This document shows, piece after piece, positions 1 through 12,167 of a stretch of DNA of 64,000 nt (positions are counted from its first letter, which is position 1; every line of letters begins with the position of its first letter). The DNA comes from Naematelia aurantialba (lineage: Eukaryota; Basidiomycota; Tremellomycetes; Tremellales; Naemateliaceae): positions 434,001-498,000 of the forward strand of contig JAKFAO010000004.1 in the NCBI GenBank assembly GCA_021527695.1. Reading direction: 5' to 3'. Both the position numbers and the translations under genes were made by a program. The notes under the pieces were generated by a model. That model was not told the origin of the DNA. It saw only the letters and a list, made by a program, of their open reading frames with translations, and did no database searches.

Positions 1-2296
1 GCCGTAGATCGGGATGTGGGGGCTGAAACGAGGTAAGTCGATCATCCATTGGTACAACGGGGGACCTCGCTGGCTCGTCGGTTGTATCCAGAAAGCGCAC
101 AGGCGTACGACTCATCCCACGAGCATCCCGAATGTCCGATAGCCGACCCGCAGGGCGCGATGCGAGAGACGACCGCAATGCTGCGCGAGGCGTCTCATCT
201 CCCTCTGTTTTTGATCCTGCTGCCTGCGCGGCTCTAGTAACGCGGCTCGGAACTCGGATAGGTGGTGGTGTCTTCCTTCGCACCGGCGTTGGTGGCTTGG
301 CGGGCGGCGACTGGCTTTCCCACTGGACTTGCTCGGCTTGTTCTTGCCTCGCAGCGAAATTGAAGCCCGGCTGTGTGATTTTATCGGAATTGATGCCGCT
401 GAGAAGCGCATTTGCTGTGTTATGGTCGTGTACCATCCATTCGTCAGACTCGAGACTTTCCCCTACGAAGCGCTTGGGTGATGGCGTATCAGACCGTTCC
501 ACTTGTCGAGGTGTGAGACTTGCACTTCTGTGGTGGATTTTCGATACACGGCGGCCAGGAGACGCGGTGAGAGCGCGCGCAAATTCTGCGTCCCGCTCCA
601 TCTCCATTGCGACTGCCTGCATGATGTCCAGCTCGATGGGTACAGGTTCTTCAGACTCCTGGTGGTAGGCACTTGAACTGCCAAGATCTGAAGCCGACTC
701 CGCATCGAGCGATCCATCTGTTAGCTCCACGTCGGCATCCTCGACCGCGCCGTCGGCATGCTCGGAGGGAACGTCCGACTCGTGTTCGCTTTCCTGCTTG
801 AAAACATCTGAGCGCAATGGCGAGGTCTGACAGTCAGCACAAGGAATCTTCCATAAATACGTACAAAGTGCAGCGGAGCGGCATGCAAGACCTCGTACCA
901 TATGTAGGATAGCATCTCAGCTTGGAAATGCTCATAAGGGTATCGGGAATGCGGATCTTGAAAACGTCCCAACTGCTCTTCTCAGTTCCGTAACTTGATA
1001 ACGTCAAAAAGGACGTACCTCTCTCTCCCTGCGACGCGCTAGACGCTCCCAGCGCTTTCGCACTTGCTCCAACTCGTAACTTTCTCCTTCTCCAGTCCTA
1101 TAGAGCGAGTCTTCGACACGACTCCACTGCCCGAGACGTGATACCGCTGAGGGTGAAAACAGATCGTTCAAGGGTGGGCCGGGCAAGTCGGGATGATGCC
1201 GCCCGACAGGTGAGACAGTCGCATCCTGATAGTGGATCGCGATCTTCCCAGTTCAGCTTCGCAGCCGGCGACTCCAAGACGAGGGAGATGAATCCGGAGC
1301 TCACCTGAGTGGCAAAATCCAGCCAAAGGGCCAAAGCAGCGTCATCCGTCCTATTTTCTTTTGGCACCACAACCTCCCAAAAGCGTTTCCACGCCCTGAT
1401 CATGAGCCAGTTCCGCCGTCGGACTCTGTCTCGTACGCTAGCGAGTCTACTCCCTTGGAGCTTGGACAACGCTGCATCGGCATCATCATCGTTCCCGTCG
1501 CCGGCGAGCATGGCCTCGGTCACTATATTTGCAGCTTGGTCGGGACCGAGGATGATCCACACAAAGACGGCGAGATTGTACACATCGTTCGCATCTGCCA
1601 CCAGTTTGATATCGATGGCAGTTTGTAGACGGCGATGAAGCTCGGTGTACACATCGGGGGAACGGGCAAATGGCCGCGCATAGTCTGGAAAAACATATGT
1701 CCTCGCCACTGCTGTATCAGAGTCAGTACGTCACAGCTTGGAATCTTCGAATCCCTCCGTGAAGACGCACTCTGTAATCCGTCCCACGCGCTTTGCGTTT
1801 CAGTTTCCCTTCTCTTTCCCTTGACATCACTCATCATGCCAGCTTTCAGCAGCTTGGCCAATGTATCGCCTGCAACGTCCTGCAGCATCTCCATTCGACG
1901 TTCCACTGTCATCTCCTCTACAGCTGCACCGGTCAAGCTTGGTCGTATGCGCGGTCGCCGGCCTGACATTTGCAGCAAAGACGAGCGTCGCCCCGACATG
2001 ACCGAGGGTGCAAAGGAGGAGTGCCGGGCGTATCTTTCCGCTCCGCGCGGCGTCACATCCTCGTCTACATGTCGGTGGATAAGAGAAGAGCGCCCTTTGC
2101 GTGACCGTGAGTCTGCTAGACGCCTGGCGTCGCGTCGTGTCCGTGAAGAAGATATGAGAGGGGGGGGTGCGTCCTCGTCAACGCTCGTCTCGGATTGAGC
2201 GGCGGCTCGACGAGTCACGCGACGGCTGGAGCTCGGATAACCAGGTTTGGAAAGTCTCGACGGCCCAGCAGCAGCATTGCTGCGCGTTACAGGCAT
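1..2296 (-). CDS. Unrecognised Ser/Arg-rich protein, 3' end beyond the window
   Basis: Reverse-strand gene with exons 2296-1771, 1711-1305, 1225-1019, 972-865 and 826-1; the last exon stays open to the window edge, so the C-terminus is missing. About 690 residues are visible. The N-terminal ~175 residues are rich in Ser and Arg and look disordered and basic. A helical, non-repetitive segment follows (roughly residues 176-310, containing VYTELHRRLQTAIDIKL and DRVRRRNWLMIRAWKRFWEVV), then an acidic stretch (DVPSEHADGAVEDADVEL) and a long Ser/Pro/Arg-rich tail. I do not recognise the family. The basic and acidic low-complexity regions would fit a nuclear protein, which is inference. The start ATG at 2296 begins MPVTRSNAAAG. 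Introns are 38-79 nt and phases are consistent throughout. It lies head-to-head with the sphingolipid methyltransferase gene, 227 bp away. Confidence 0.6.
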
Positions 2297-2523
2297 CCCT
2301 TCGACCTCTACACAGAGCAAAGTGACGCCAACTCTGTGAATGTGTGCACTGTTGACGGCATAGAGGCGGATGAGCCACGTGGTTGGATGACGTGTCAATT
2401 CTGAAACGACGGCCGGGAAACGGCGGTCACTCGCGTTCGCACGAGACGACGCGGCCACTCCGTTCTCTGCGGTGTTCTTGAACAAGTGACAGCGTCTCTC
2501 TCCAACGGTTCATTCGAATCACC

Positions 2524-4362
2524 ATGTCCACCTCTGACACGGCCCCAACGGGGGGTGATGCTCCTCAGAGCTTCAAGACGTGAGCTCTTTATCAGCCTTG
2601 TTGTCTCTTCAGCTCACTGTAGTAGCACATCATACCCTGCTATCGCTAATGCGCCTCTCCCAGCCGAGGGCTCGGCAGCTTTCAACAACCTCCACATGGT
2701 CCTCTTGAACCTCGCAGTCTCATACCTCGTACAAAAGCTCATTCCTTTCCGTACCGGCTGGACGACGTACTTTGTGCTGCTCCTACTGCTCTTCGTCCCT
2801 GTCACCATCTCCTACTGGGTTCTGACGTCGAAGTATGGACGCCGGATCAACGAGAAAGTTCCTCTCCCTGGAAAACCGCTGGACCACTACATTGAGATCA
2901 GGGGTGGCGGGCTGGCCAAATACGAGGGCAAGAAGATCCCTATGCAGGTGTTCCACGATGCGTACTTTGATGGAAAGGTCGAGTTCAAGGGAGATGTCCT
3001 GGATGTGATGGAGTACCGCCACGACTGGGCGTCGTTCGAGTTTACCCCCGAGGTACGTATGCTCTAGTGACTCTACACGCATGTGCGGCACATTTGCTGA
3101 CGCTTTCTGGGGTAGCTCTTCAAATACGTGTTCACGAACCTCATCCCGGATGTCCTCCTCCACACCGAGTCGCAAGACGCCGAGCAAGTCACGGACCATT
3201 ACGACCGCGGCAACGACTTTTATTCGTGGTTCCTCGGCCCGCGTATGATCTACACATCAGGCGTTATTTCGGATATCAACCGCATGGAGACGCTGGAGGA
3301 GCTACAGGACAACAAGCTTACCCTGGTATGCGAGAAGCTGGATCTGCAGCCCGGGGACAAGATGCTCGACATTGGATGTGGTTGGGGTACACTCGCTACT
3401 CATGCTGCCAAGAACTACGGCGCAAACGTCACTGGTGGTACGTTATTTCTCTTTTCCTTGCCTCAAGTTGTGCGTGTCCCCAATTATATCTAACATATCA
3501 CGCTGACGGCAATATTAGTTACATTGGCAAAGGAGCAGACTGCGTTTGGAAACGAACGACTGCGCGAGAACGGCATCCCTGAGACTCAAGGGCGTATCCT
3601 ATGCAAGGACTTCCGCAACATCGATCATCCCAAAGGTTACTTCAACAAGATCTCCTGTCTCGAGATGGCCGAACACGTCGGTATCCGCCGCTACAGCAAG
3701 TTCTTGGGCGAGGTATACGACCTGCTGGCAGATGACGGATTGATGGTCTTCCAAGTCGCTGGCATTCGTACCAACTGGCAGTTCGAGGACCTCATCTGGG
3801 GCCTCTTGTTCGTTTAGCTCTCTATATTCGCCCCTTGACTCGTGCTGATGCCCTTCAGCATGAACAAGTATGTCTTCCCTGGCGCTGACGCCTCGCTCCC
3901 TCTCGGCTGGGTCATCAAGCAGCTCGAGTCCGCCAACTTTGAAATCAAGTCGGTAGATGTTCTTGGCGTTCACTACTCGGCGACCCTGCACCGGTGGTAC
4001 CTCAACTGGAAGTCCAACAAGGACAAAGTAGTAGAGAAGTACGGTATCCGATGGTACCGAGTCTGGGTCTACTTCTTGGCCTATTCCGTCATGTCAGTAC
4101 CGCGGCTAGTTCCAATGTATTTGCAGCTGATGGCAACTCAGTGCCTCGAGGCAAGGCACTGCGAGCGTATTCCAGATCACTTGTCACAAAAACTTGAACG
4201 GGTTCCACCGGGTGCGCTTTTCCTCTCGTCCCGTTTTTCCAGCCAGATATCTGACCGTCGCAGATCGAAGGTGTGCCATCTCACGGGTCTATTCACGCGC
4301 CCATCAGCCGAAAGATAGAGTCAGTCTGCAATCTCGACCATTATCCTGATTACACCCGCTGA
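2524..4362 (+). CDS. SMT1: Sphingolipid C9-methyltransferase
   Basis: Transfers a methyl group from S-adenosylmethionine to C9 of the sphingoid base of ceramide, on the path to fungal glucosylceramide; the enzyme is a membrane protein of the ER. Exons 2524-2579, 2623-3052, 3116-3437, 3519-3807, 3859-4092, 4142-4211 and 4264-4362 give 499 residues, the usual family length. Two hydrophobic segments (LVQKLIPFRTGWTTYFVLLL and following) precede a cyclopropane-fatty-acid-synthase-like methyltransferase domain with SAM motif I LDIGCGWGTLATHAAK. Other family blocks are HYDRGNDFYSWFLGPRMIYTSG, read here as separate short pieces, and FMNKYVFPGADASLPLG. The first intron is the least certain: donor 2580 with acceptor 2622 keeps frame, while 2555/2663 is an alternative that would shorten the N-terminus. 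The last exon ends just after PSHGSIHAPISRKIE. The family assignment is firm. Confidence 0.9.
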
Positions 4363-5486
4363 CGGAGTTGTCCCAGATCTGTGGTCTCGCACAAGGACCT
4401 TTGGCCCGAGAAGTACTCGAGCTGAGCTTTTGCGTGGAATATCATCTTGCTCCCCACAATGGACTATCCAATTTAATAGAGACAAAGACAAAAAGTAGAC
4501 TATGCAGGAGTCGCTTCTGGGCTGTGCACGTGACCGTAACGCCCGCCGTTTCAGCTGTTGTCCAGCCTGGTGTGTTTGTGATTCCATTCCCGGTGTGATG
4601 CTCAGCCTCCTTCAATGCACTGGCAAGAGGAGAGGGAGGCTGTCATACATGCCTCCTCCTCCCGCGCCGCGCTCGGACATGGTCTCAGAGAAACAGAGAC
4701 ACGCTGCAGTGTCTGCCTCCTTGCCTCCCCCCCCCCCCCTACGGCCCTCTGTCCGGATGGCGCTGGTACACTGGTGCACGGTCCTCTTACCCCTTCTTTG
4801 GATCAAAAAGGTTTCTTCATGGTGCCTGTCATCACGTTGCGTGGGACTCGCGTCGCCTGCACACTTTGAACAAAAAGACAACCAAAGCGCCAAACAAACG
4901 CAGGCGCCCCCTTGGCTTGCGCTGTGGACTGACCACGGCCCATCTCGGGACCTTCGGTTCGATCATCACCAAGCAGGACAAGCGACGCACGACCGGCGAC
5001 CCCTCCATCTCGCCTGGGCCCTCTACCCAATCAATCAACCCTCACACTTGCTGATTTTTGATTCAACTCCATCATACTCGTATACATACACGACACAATC
5101 CCCCTCTGACGTCTACCTTGACACAAGGCTTGCTCGCCCTTTTGTCCGGCTACGACTAGACTGTCATTGTCCTGTTCTAACCTGCTACCTCAGGGCCGCA
5201 TAGTGCATGCGCTGATACTCTCCACACAACAAGGCTGCACCGCGTCCTCGAACACACTGCACCACCGCGCCATTTCTTCCCCTCGACCCCTCGACTCGTC
5301 CGATACGGCCCTCTGTTTCCTTGCAGTCCTCTTCCTTCCTGCCCCCCTTCCGTCCAACGCCCCAAGGCGCCGTGTAACAGCGACACACCTCCCCTTTCCT
5401 TGTCTGCCTCGAGTCGCCGCAGCTGTCGACGTCCTGCCTGCCTCTGTTCGGTCGACGACCTTTAAAGGCGAGGTCGAGACGCGACG
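4363..5486 (+). other. Intergenic region, probable promoter and 5' leader
   Basis: No convincing coding sequence. Pyrimidine-rich DNA (several C and CT tracts near 4728-4740 and 5270-5400) fills the region upstream of the arrestin-like gene, as expected for a fungal promoter and leader. Reading frames here are short, Pro/Ser-rich and overlap in several frames. Confidence 0.5.
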
Positions 5487-8177
5487 ATGCCCCCTTTACA
5501 CAGCTCATCCCAAAGTCCTTCCAACTTCTCACCGAGTGGCACTCGGCCTTTGAGGCGTGCAACCGCTCAAGGTAGTATAAGAGCGCCAGCGACCACGCAC
5601 GCATCCCACCCTCCTTCGTGCACTCTACCACGACGAGGACCAGCAGACATTCTCGCTCAGTCCGACTCCAGCGGTCCGAGTGCGAGGAATCGACTATCCA
5701 GACCTCGACCAGCACATCTAGTGGCAACGCGCAATCGCTCTCCACCCGCCGCGCAGCGCGCTCTAGCAACACCGTCGTTAAGTGCTCAGCTCTCGGGATC
5801 CTCGAGACGGGCATCGTCCTGCGATCCACTTGCACCCAGTGATCTCCTGCCAATACAGTCACCGAGCCGGGTCCCTCGACCGCGACCGGCGTCTAGTTTG
5901 CCGGCTTCAACCGCCATGTCCCCGATGCTAGATCTGACCAACTACCTGGCCGCCAAGCTCAAGATTAGCTACGACAACAATGGCCAAGTTGACATGCTGG
6001 GCAGCACGATGACCGGGTAAGTCCCCAAGGTCGTGTGGCGATGTGAGCTGACAAATGCAGATCCAAGTATTCGCTGACAGGGCTCATCTCGCTTTCCCTC
6101 CCAGCACTGCCTTTGAACCTCCATGGGCGTTTGAGGGAACTACGAGAGCTGCAATTGGTAGTAGAAGGAAAGTCCGAGTTCTTCGACGAGCACGGTAAGT
6201 CAAATGCTTGTCAGGAAGAATCATGCTAAAGCCACAAGGTCGATATGTCCCGATGCGCATCTTCACCAACACTATCAATTTGGTCGGGACCCACTCGCCT
6301 GCCTTGATCCCGTCTAGAGACCCAAATCGTCCATCTGAGTCTGGCATCTCTCTCGCAATTCCCTTCGACGTCCGCCTACCTGGTTGGCTACCTCCGACAC
6401 ACGTATCAAGCATGACCAACACTGCTTATGGTGCCCGCGCAATGGCTACGGTCGGCTGGGTCCGTTCTGACACATTGTCCGCACCTACCAACCTTCTCAC
6501 GCCACTGTCAGAACTGCAGGGACGACGTTTCAAGTCGCTCAGACTCTCTGCCCCTCCCGCTCCCCTCTCGGCAAGGACTGTTCAGGCACCCAAGGCTCCT
6601 ACACGACAATTCGAGTCGTTCTTCAACAGCTCTATGCTTGAGACCAGCATTTGCCGCTCTTCGGGGAGTTACGCCTCGATCGACGTGCGTCGATTCCAGC
6701 ATCCTAACTCAATAACGCCAAATGCAAGTCCCACCGAGCGGCACTACTCGCTTCGAGCCAAGGCCAGTTCAGCGAGCCCTGTGGAGTTTATCGTCAGTGT
6801 TCCGGAGTGGGTTGATCCCAACGGACCCGAGCGGAGCCTTAGGGTATCTCTTCGGATCCGGGCGAGATGCCCGCCTGAGCCCAAGTCGTCGACAATCGCA
6901 GACGAACATGCGCTCAGGACTGGTGAGGATACCCGGATGCAGGAGGACAGCGACGAGGTTGGCGAGGCACCGTGTCCTGTAGCCGTCGAGTTCGACCAGC
7001 CTGTCGAAACGAGTACTGTCGGCTCTCAACCATCGAGTGAGATTCTCGTGCACCTCCTGGAGCTGGGCATGGAAGTGGAAGAGTCTGAGCGATATTCGTG
7101 AGCCTCTTCTGCCGATGATTTGTCCTTTGCTCTCATTGACATCCACTAACGCGCTCTTCTAGATCCGTCCCGAGCCAGACATTCACTTCAGCCTTTCCAC
7201 TCCCATCCGCTCAGCCTTCTCGTCATTCATCAGAGAACCAGCTTATATCGCCTCGGTCGCCATACGCCGACGCCCTCCGACTGGCAACCGATGACCGCGC
7301 GGTGAAAGTCGTGCGGGTGCGGCCATGCCTGCTCGCTGACGACGGCTCGCAACGCCACTTTGTGTTTGCCGACGAAGGGCTGGGGCTAGGTGACAGGTGG
7401 CGCAAAGTCAACGTCATGCTACCTATGCGGGCTGAGAGTGCTACTCGATGCCAACCCGCGATGGACGGCCCGTTCATCCGGATCAAGCATGCACTGAAGA
7501 TCCGCGTCGTATGCCGGACGAGCCACGGCGCACCCGAGACGACCGTGGTGCTCACTACGCCGATCCGGTTCGGCACTTGCCCCTCGACGTGTCCGCCGCG
7601 CGGGCCGGAGTCCGCACAGATGGAGCGGGTCGACTTGCCGGCATACGTGCAGCTCTTTCAGGAGAATGGCGAGATGCGCGAATGCGACCCGGTGCCACTG
7701 TACATGCCTCCCCGTCCATCTCTACCTCCAATCACCGTCCCGTCCACTTTCAACTATTCCTCTGGACCGCAAGCACAGTTACCGGCAGGACAGGGACCGG
7801 CACAAGCACTACCACGGGGACCGGCCTCACCGAATGCCCGTGCGCTCGAGACGCCTCGTACTCCGACACCATCGTACGACTCGCTCTTCCCCGAGTTTGC
7901 GCACGCAGCGATATTGTGTCCTTCGCCGGCGTCGTTTCCCAGCGCCGACAGAGAACAATCCCATGGCCACGAGAATGACAACGATAACGACACCGCCGAC
8001 GACAATGACGACTCGATGGATATCGACTCGTTCAACACCGAAGAGACCACAGAGGCAGAGCCCCAGTCGGAGCCTACTGAGACGGAACCGGCTTCGCCAT
8101 CTGTACGCAGGAAGTGCCGCCGATCGGAAGGCGGCGGAGCGCATACTCCTCGCGCGGTCGTGTCCACTGCCGTGTAA
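5487..8177 (+). CDS. Arrestin-like protein
   Basis: Exons 5487-6016, 6061-6194, 6239-7097 and 7163-8177 encode 845 residues. Residues 1-143 are a Ser/Pro/Arg-rich low-complexity region; the ordered part starts at MSPMLDLTNYLAAKLKISY and continues with YSLTGLISLSLPALPLNL, which fits the first strands of an arrestin-N fold. A second beta-rich part (VKVVRVRPCLLAD, IRIKHALKIRVVCRT, TTPIRFGTCPST) fits the arrestin-C half, where the IKH-L-I-V-C pattern before a TPI strand is characteristic. The C-terminal ~170 residues are disordered and acidic. Fungal arrestins usually recruit the Rsp5 ubiquitin ligase to transporters through PPxY motifs, but I see no PPxY here. An internal start at 5916 (MSPMLDL) is possible. 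Assignment to the arrestin superfamily is by pattern, so the exact role is unknown. Confidence 0.72.
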
Positions 8178-9102
8178 AGCTGGGTCGCGTGTGTCGACAT
8201 TGTCATAAGAGCCGGGTTGATAATATCTACGAGCTGGGCCGACACTGTGTCTACTTGCTGTCTTGATCACCACTATCTCAGAGTATAGGTCGACATTACC
8301 TACCAGGAACCACTACTGTAGGTGGAGGGGTGCGGCTGTCTAGGTGGAGGGCTGTCTAGGTGGAGAGGTACGCTACTGTCTATGGGACAGTCATGGAGAG
8401 CAGGTCGTGTCTGAGGAGAGGTGACATTTCGGGAGGAAGGCCTGTGTGTGTGATTCGCCGTCGATATTCGTTGCATACAGGTATCCGGTTACGCCTGCCC
8501 ACACGTTCCCTCGTTTACATATCTTCACTAGTTGCATACAGCTTGGTTAACATAAGTCACGACCTTGCTTTGCATACTGTCGCGATCTTGCTTTGCATGA
8601 GTCACGAGCTTGCTTTGAATACAGTCACTATCATGCCTTGCCTACCACCACCATCATTCCTTTGCATACAGTATTCATACTGGCCGCTTCTGTGCCCCAG
8701 AGGCATGGTATCAGAACAATGAGGGCGAGCATTGAATGAAGTGGTAAACATCTAATGCCTCGACCAACATCGAGTGCCTCGGTAACATTGAATATCTTCG
8801 CGAACATCGCTGACAAACATCAAACATCAAATATCAAACATCAAACATCCATACGCCCAAACGGTCATGTCATCTCCAAACGGCCATGTCATCTCCAAAC
8901 GGCCATGTCATCTCCAAACGGCCACGTCATCACCTGCCACGCTACAACAATGCATCTCCGCGTCTCCGTGGCTACTCCCCCGAACCTGAGCAGATCCTCC
9001 CTCTACTTGTCCCTCCTTGAACGCCTACGACTCGTACTACCTCCACTACCTTTACCCCTGGACTTCTCGCGCTTTCACTACCGCCAACCGCCGGCATCAC
9101 CG
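8178..9102. other. Intergenic region between two convergent gene ends, repeat-rich
   Basis: No gene seen. It holds degenerate ~25-bp repeats around CTTGCTTTGCATACTGTC (about 8500-8650), a run of AACATC-type units (about 8810-8850) and the 19-bp tandem repeat listed separately. Short frames here look spurious. Confidence 0.55.
8859..8934. repeat. 19-bp tandem repeat, four copies
   Basis: Four head-to-tail copies of a 19-bp unit, consensus AAACGGCCATGTCATCTCC, at 8859, 8878, 8897 and 8916. The first copy has one change (GGT for GGC) and the last has two. It lies in the 3' spacer between the arrestin-like gene and ASE1 and is preceded by AACATC-type repeats. Confidence 0.9.
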
Positions 9103-11918
9103 CTAGAAAACATCGTCCTCCTCGGCCTCCTCTGTCACGCCCCAACTGTCCCGCGCGGCGCCACTGTGGCCCCTGGCTCCTGCTGTCGCTACGAAGCCCG
9201 CGACCATGCTCTGTCTAGGCTTGAAGCTCTCGCGCCGCGGTCTTCTCCCGTCGGCTTTGGCTAGCCCCGACGCGCCCATAGATATTGCCGAATTCATCGC
9301 GCTCGCCCCGCTCGCCGCGGTGATAGATACCGGCCGAGGAAGCTGGAGTGGCGGTTTCGCTGACCAGCTGATCGAGCCGACTTGGGTCCGGTTCGACGAC
9401 GCTGTGAACACCGACTGGCTCGAGGACACAGTCCGTGCGGTCGAGGTGGTCGACGCGTGCGATACCGCGCGCGGCAGGTACGACGCCGGCAACGGCGTGG
9501 GGCTGCTTCCCTGGTCGCGGTGCGGGGCAGACGAAGCCGCCGCCCCCGTCCTAGGACGAGCACGGATGGACGATGCCGTCTGGGTGCGCTGCCGCTTGTT
9601 GGCGCCCGGCATGGATGGACAGGGTGTTGGGGCTCCGCGTTTGCGGAGCGTGCTTGCAGGCTGGGAGCGGAGCGATGCAGCTGGAGTCTGTCGGGGAAGT
9701 ATCTTGGTGGGCGCTAGGCCTTGTTTCGCCCGCTGTGCCACGTCAGCGTCTGGCAACTGCAACTGTACACCGGGAGCGTTGGAATGCAACCACTCACCTT
9801 CTTCGCCTCCTTTGCCATCTCCTTTGCCTCGCGATCGTCGAGGATCTTGTCGACAACTCTCTCCCCCTGAACCATGAACGGCCTCCCGTTCGCTTCCTCC
9901 CAACTTGGAAGTGTAACGAGCAGCTCCTTTTCTATCTGCAATGACCGTCAGTCCGGGTGTAGGCAGTGTCTCATCAACTCACCGCAGGTTTCAACACCGT
10001 GACGCGCTTCCTAAGCTTCTCCTCCTTGAGCAGCTGCGCGCCTCTCGCTTTGAAGCGATTCGGATCACTAGCACTGCGTTCCAGCTCGATCTCGTCCTCG
10101 AGCAATTTATGCCACTCGCGGACTTTAGGCAGCATCGTGGCTTTCGAGTCAATCTCGGCACGAAGTCGTTCTGCTTCTTCTTCGTGTGCGTGCAGCAGCT
10201 CTTCGGTAAAGTCGTCTACTTGAATCAGCCAAGTCATGAGAATGACGAGGAGAGCCTGACCGTCGATGAACGGGCCAAATTCTCCCTTTTCCCCTTCGGA
10301 CAGCATAAGAACTTCCCAAAGAGATTCAATCTCCTTCCGTGCCCCTATGACAAAGGCTGACAGGCTCGAACGTCTCAGCTCTAGACAGCGGTCCAGCTCG
10401 GCTTCGTACTACGCTCATCAGACCCAGCCATACTACATGCAATCACTTACCGCCTTGATAGAAGCCTCGCTGCAGCCCATATTCATCTGCACGAACAGAT
10501 CAATCTGGTCTTGGTCGACCTCGAGCCTAGCCCAGATCGGTTCAAGCTGGTTGAACACGATTTGTATCCTGCTCTGCCGGGAGTCTCGTTCCCGACCCCA
10601 CTGATTTCGTCAGCCTAGAAGCAATGACCATACGTATGCAAGGAACATACAAGCTCGGCCACCTCTTCCGCCCATGCAATAAGACCCAGTTCTGGCTCGA
10701 CGCCGTCCATACCAGCTAGCTCTGCGTCCTCGTCCTCTTCGTACGCCAGCCCCGCATTCGCGGTGAAGAAGCGAGACAAGAGTTTTTCGTATCCAGCATG
10801 TGCACCTGGTAGTTCCTCCGAGTTTTTGCAAGGCAGCAGGTGTATTGGGAAGTGATGTGGATGTGATAGGGGAATGGGAGGCAGGCCAAGCTCTCGATGG
10901 GTCCAGAGGAGGTCGAGCAGGAGATTCTGCAGGTTATTTAATCGGGTCGTCTATGCAATGTCAGAACTTTGCTGAGGTGGAAAGGGGAGACTAGAGAAGT
11001 GGCCTACCCGCTCGTCCAACGCTTTCTGGTATACCTCCCCGAGGGAATCCATTACCTCCTCACCAACGTCCAGCCACATCTCGCTCCTCCCTTCCTCAAT
11101 CTGCCGAGCAAGTGTAGAGCCTGCGCTTCCCTTGCGATTGCCGTTCGCGGCATTGGCAGCAGAGTCCGGAAGCTTCGATGGACCGGCTATGGGCTGCAGA
11201 GGTTTTGGAGGTTCGAAAGGAGGTCCGAGTAGGGTGCACAGATAATCTACTTGCGCTTGCAGCTCTGTGACATTGTCAGCAGGTACGCGCGGAGGGGGGG
11301 GCGGGCATGACGGCGGCCACTCGGGGACGCACTTTCAACCGCCCTGAGTCGCTCTTCGTATTCCTGTAGAATATGCGTCAACGCCGGCAAACTCGACCAT
11401 CGCCGAAAAAAGTGACCTTGAACAGCTCTTCTTTCTGTTTGCTCAATCTCTCATGTTGCGCAGGCAGCGGCTGCACCATCAATCAACCCAACCCCTCTTG
11501 TTGCCGTTCTGCCAGAAAGGCTTACGAGTAGCTCCAGACTGTCCCTCCTGTTCTCATCGACAACGCGGCGCCCCTTCTCGCCTACAGCCCGTGCCAATAA
11601 GGATACCTCTCTTCGCGAGGTAGCGATAGCTTCTCTCCAATTTTCGACCTCGGTCTCGCGTTCCCTCACCAACGCGGTGACAGCCGACTTGATGGCGGCC
11701 TCGATTTTAGCTTCATCGCTGGCGGCTGCCTCTGGCGGAAGGCCCAAGAGCGCGCGGAGAGACGTTAGGTGCGGAATATGCTCTGCCAGATACGCCGACA
11801 TGGCGGCATAAAGTGCGTACAGTGAGCCAAGGAAGACTGGGAGAAAGGGATAGGTGACTGACAGGAACAAAGCAGGTTTGTTGACGGCGGCAAAAGTCAC
11901 TCGCGTTCCTTGTGCCAT
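9103..11918 (-). CDS. ASE1: Anaphase spindle midzone bundler, MAP65/Ase1/PRC1 family
   Basis: Cross-links antiparallel microtubules in the spindle midzone. Exons, in transcript order: 11918-11526, 11470-11417, 11363-11333, 11264-11008, 10950-10651, 10600-10451, 10408-9983, 9935-9798 and 9732-9103, giving 792 residues. The N-terminal half is predicted coiled coil. The family core is clear: IESLWEVLMLSEGEKGEF, then SASDPNRFKARGAQLLKEEK followed by LRKRV, then ELLVTLPSWEEANGRPFMVQ and VVDKILDDRE. The C-terminal ~220 residues are basic, Ser/Thr/Pro-rich and probably bind microtubules and carry regulatory phosphosites. Exons of 31 and 54 nt near the 5' end were placed by frame and conserved splice sites. 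The first 39 residues (before a second Met at 11801) are hydrophobic and could be intron or leader, so the true start may be 11801. Divergent from CHO1. Confidence 0.88.
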
Positions 11919-12167
11919 GCGCGCCTATTGGTAGCCAGAGGACGTGCGCCTAACCTTGATTGAGATTATCTAATCATCCCCCCACATAAGCGGCCAGTTT
12001 GCTCGAAAAGTGACGTCGAAGGGGTCGACTTTCTCGGATTATCCGACCGATTTGCTCTTGTCCTCTTTGTCCTTCTCTGTCCTCCCATCCAGTACTCACT
12101 CGTACCACTTGTCTGGACGCTGGGGTCACGAGAGCGCTGCAGCAGTACACGAGAGCACTCCAGCAGC
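11919..12167. promoter_or_regulatory. Shared promoter region ASE1/CHO1
   Basis: The 249-bp spacer separates two head-to-head start codons, so it must carry both promoters. A direct repeat of CAGCAGTACACGAGAGC type lies at about 12137-12165. I see no clear TATA element. Confidence 0.5.
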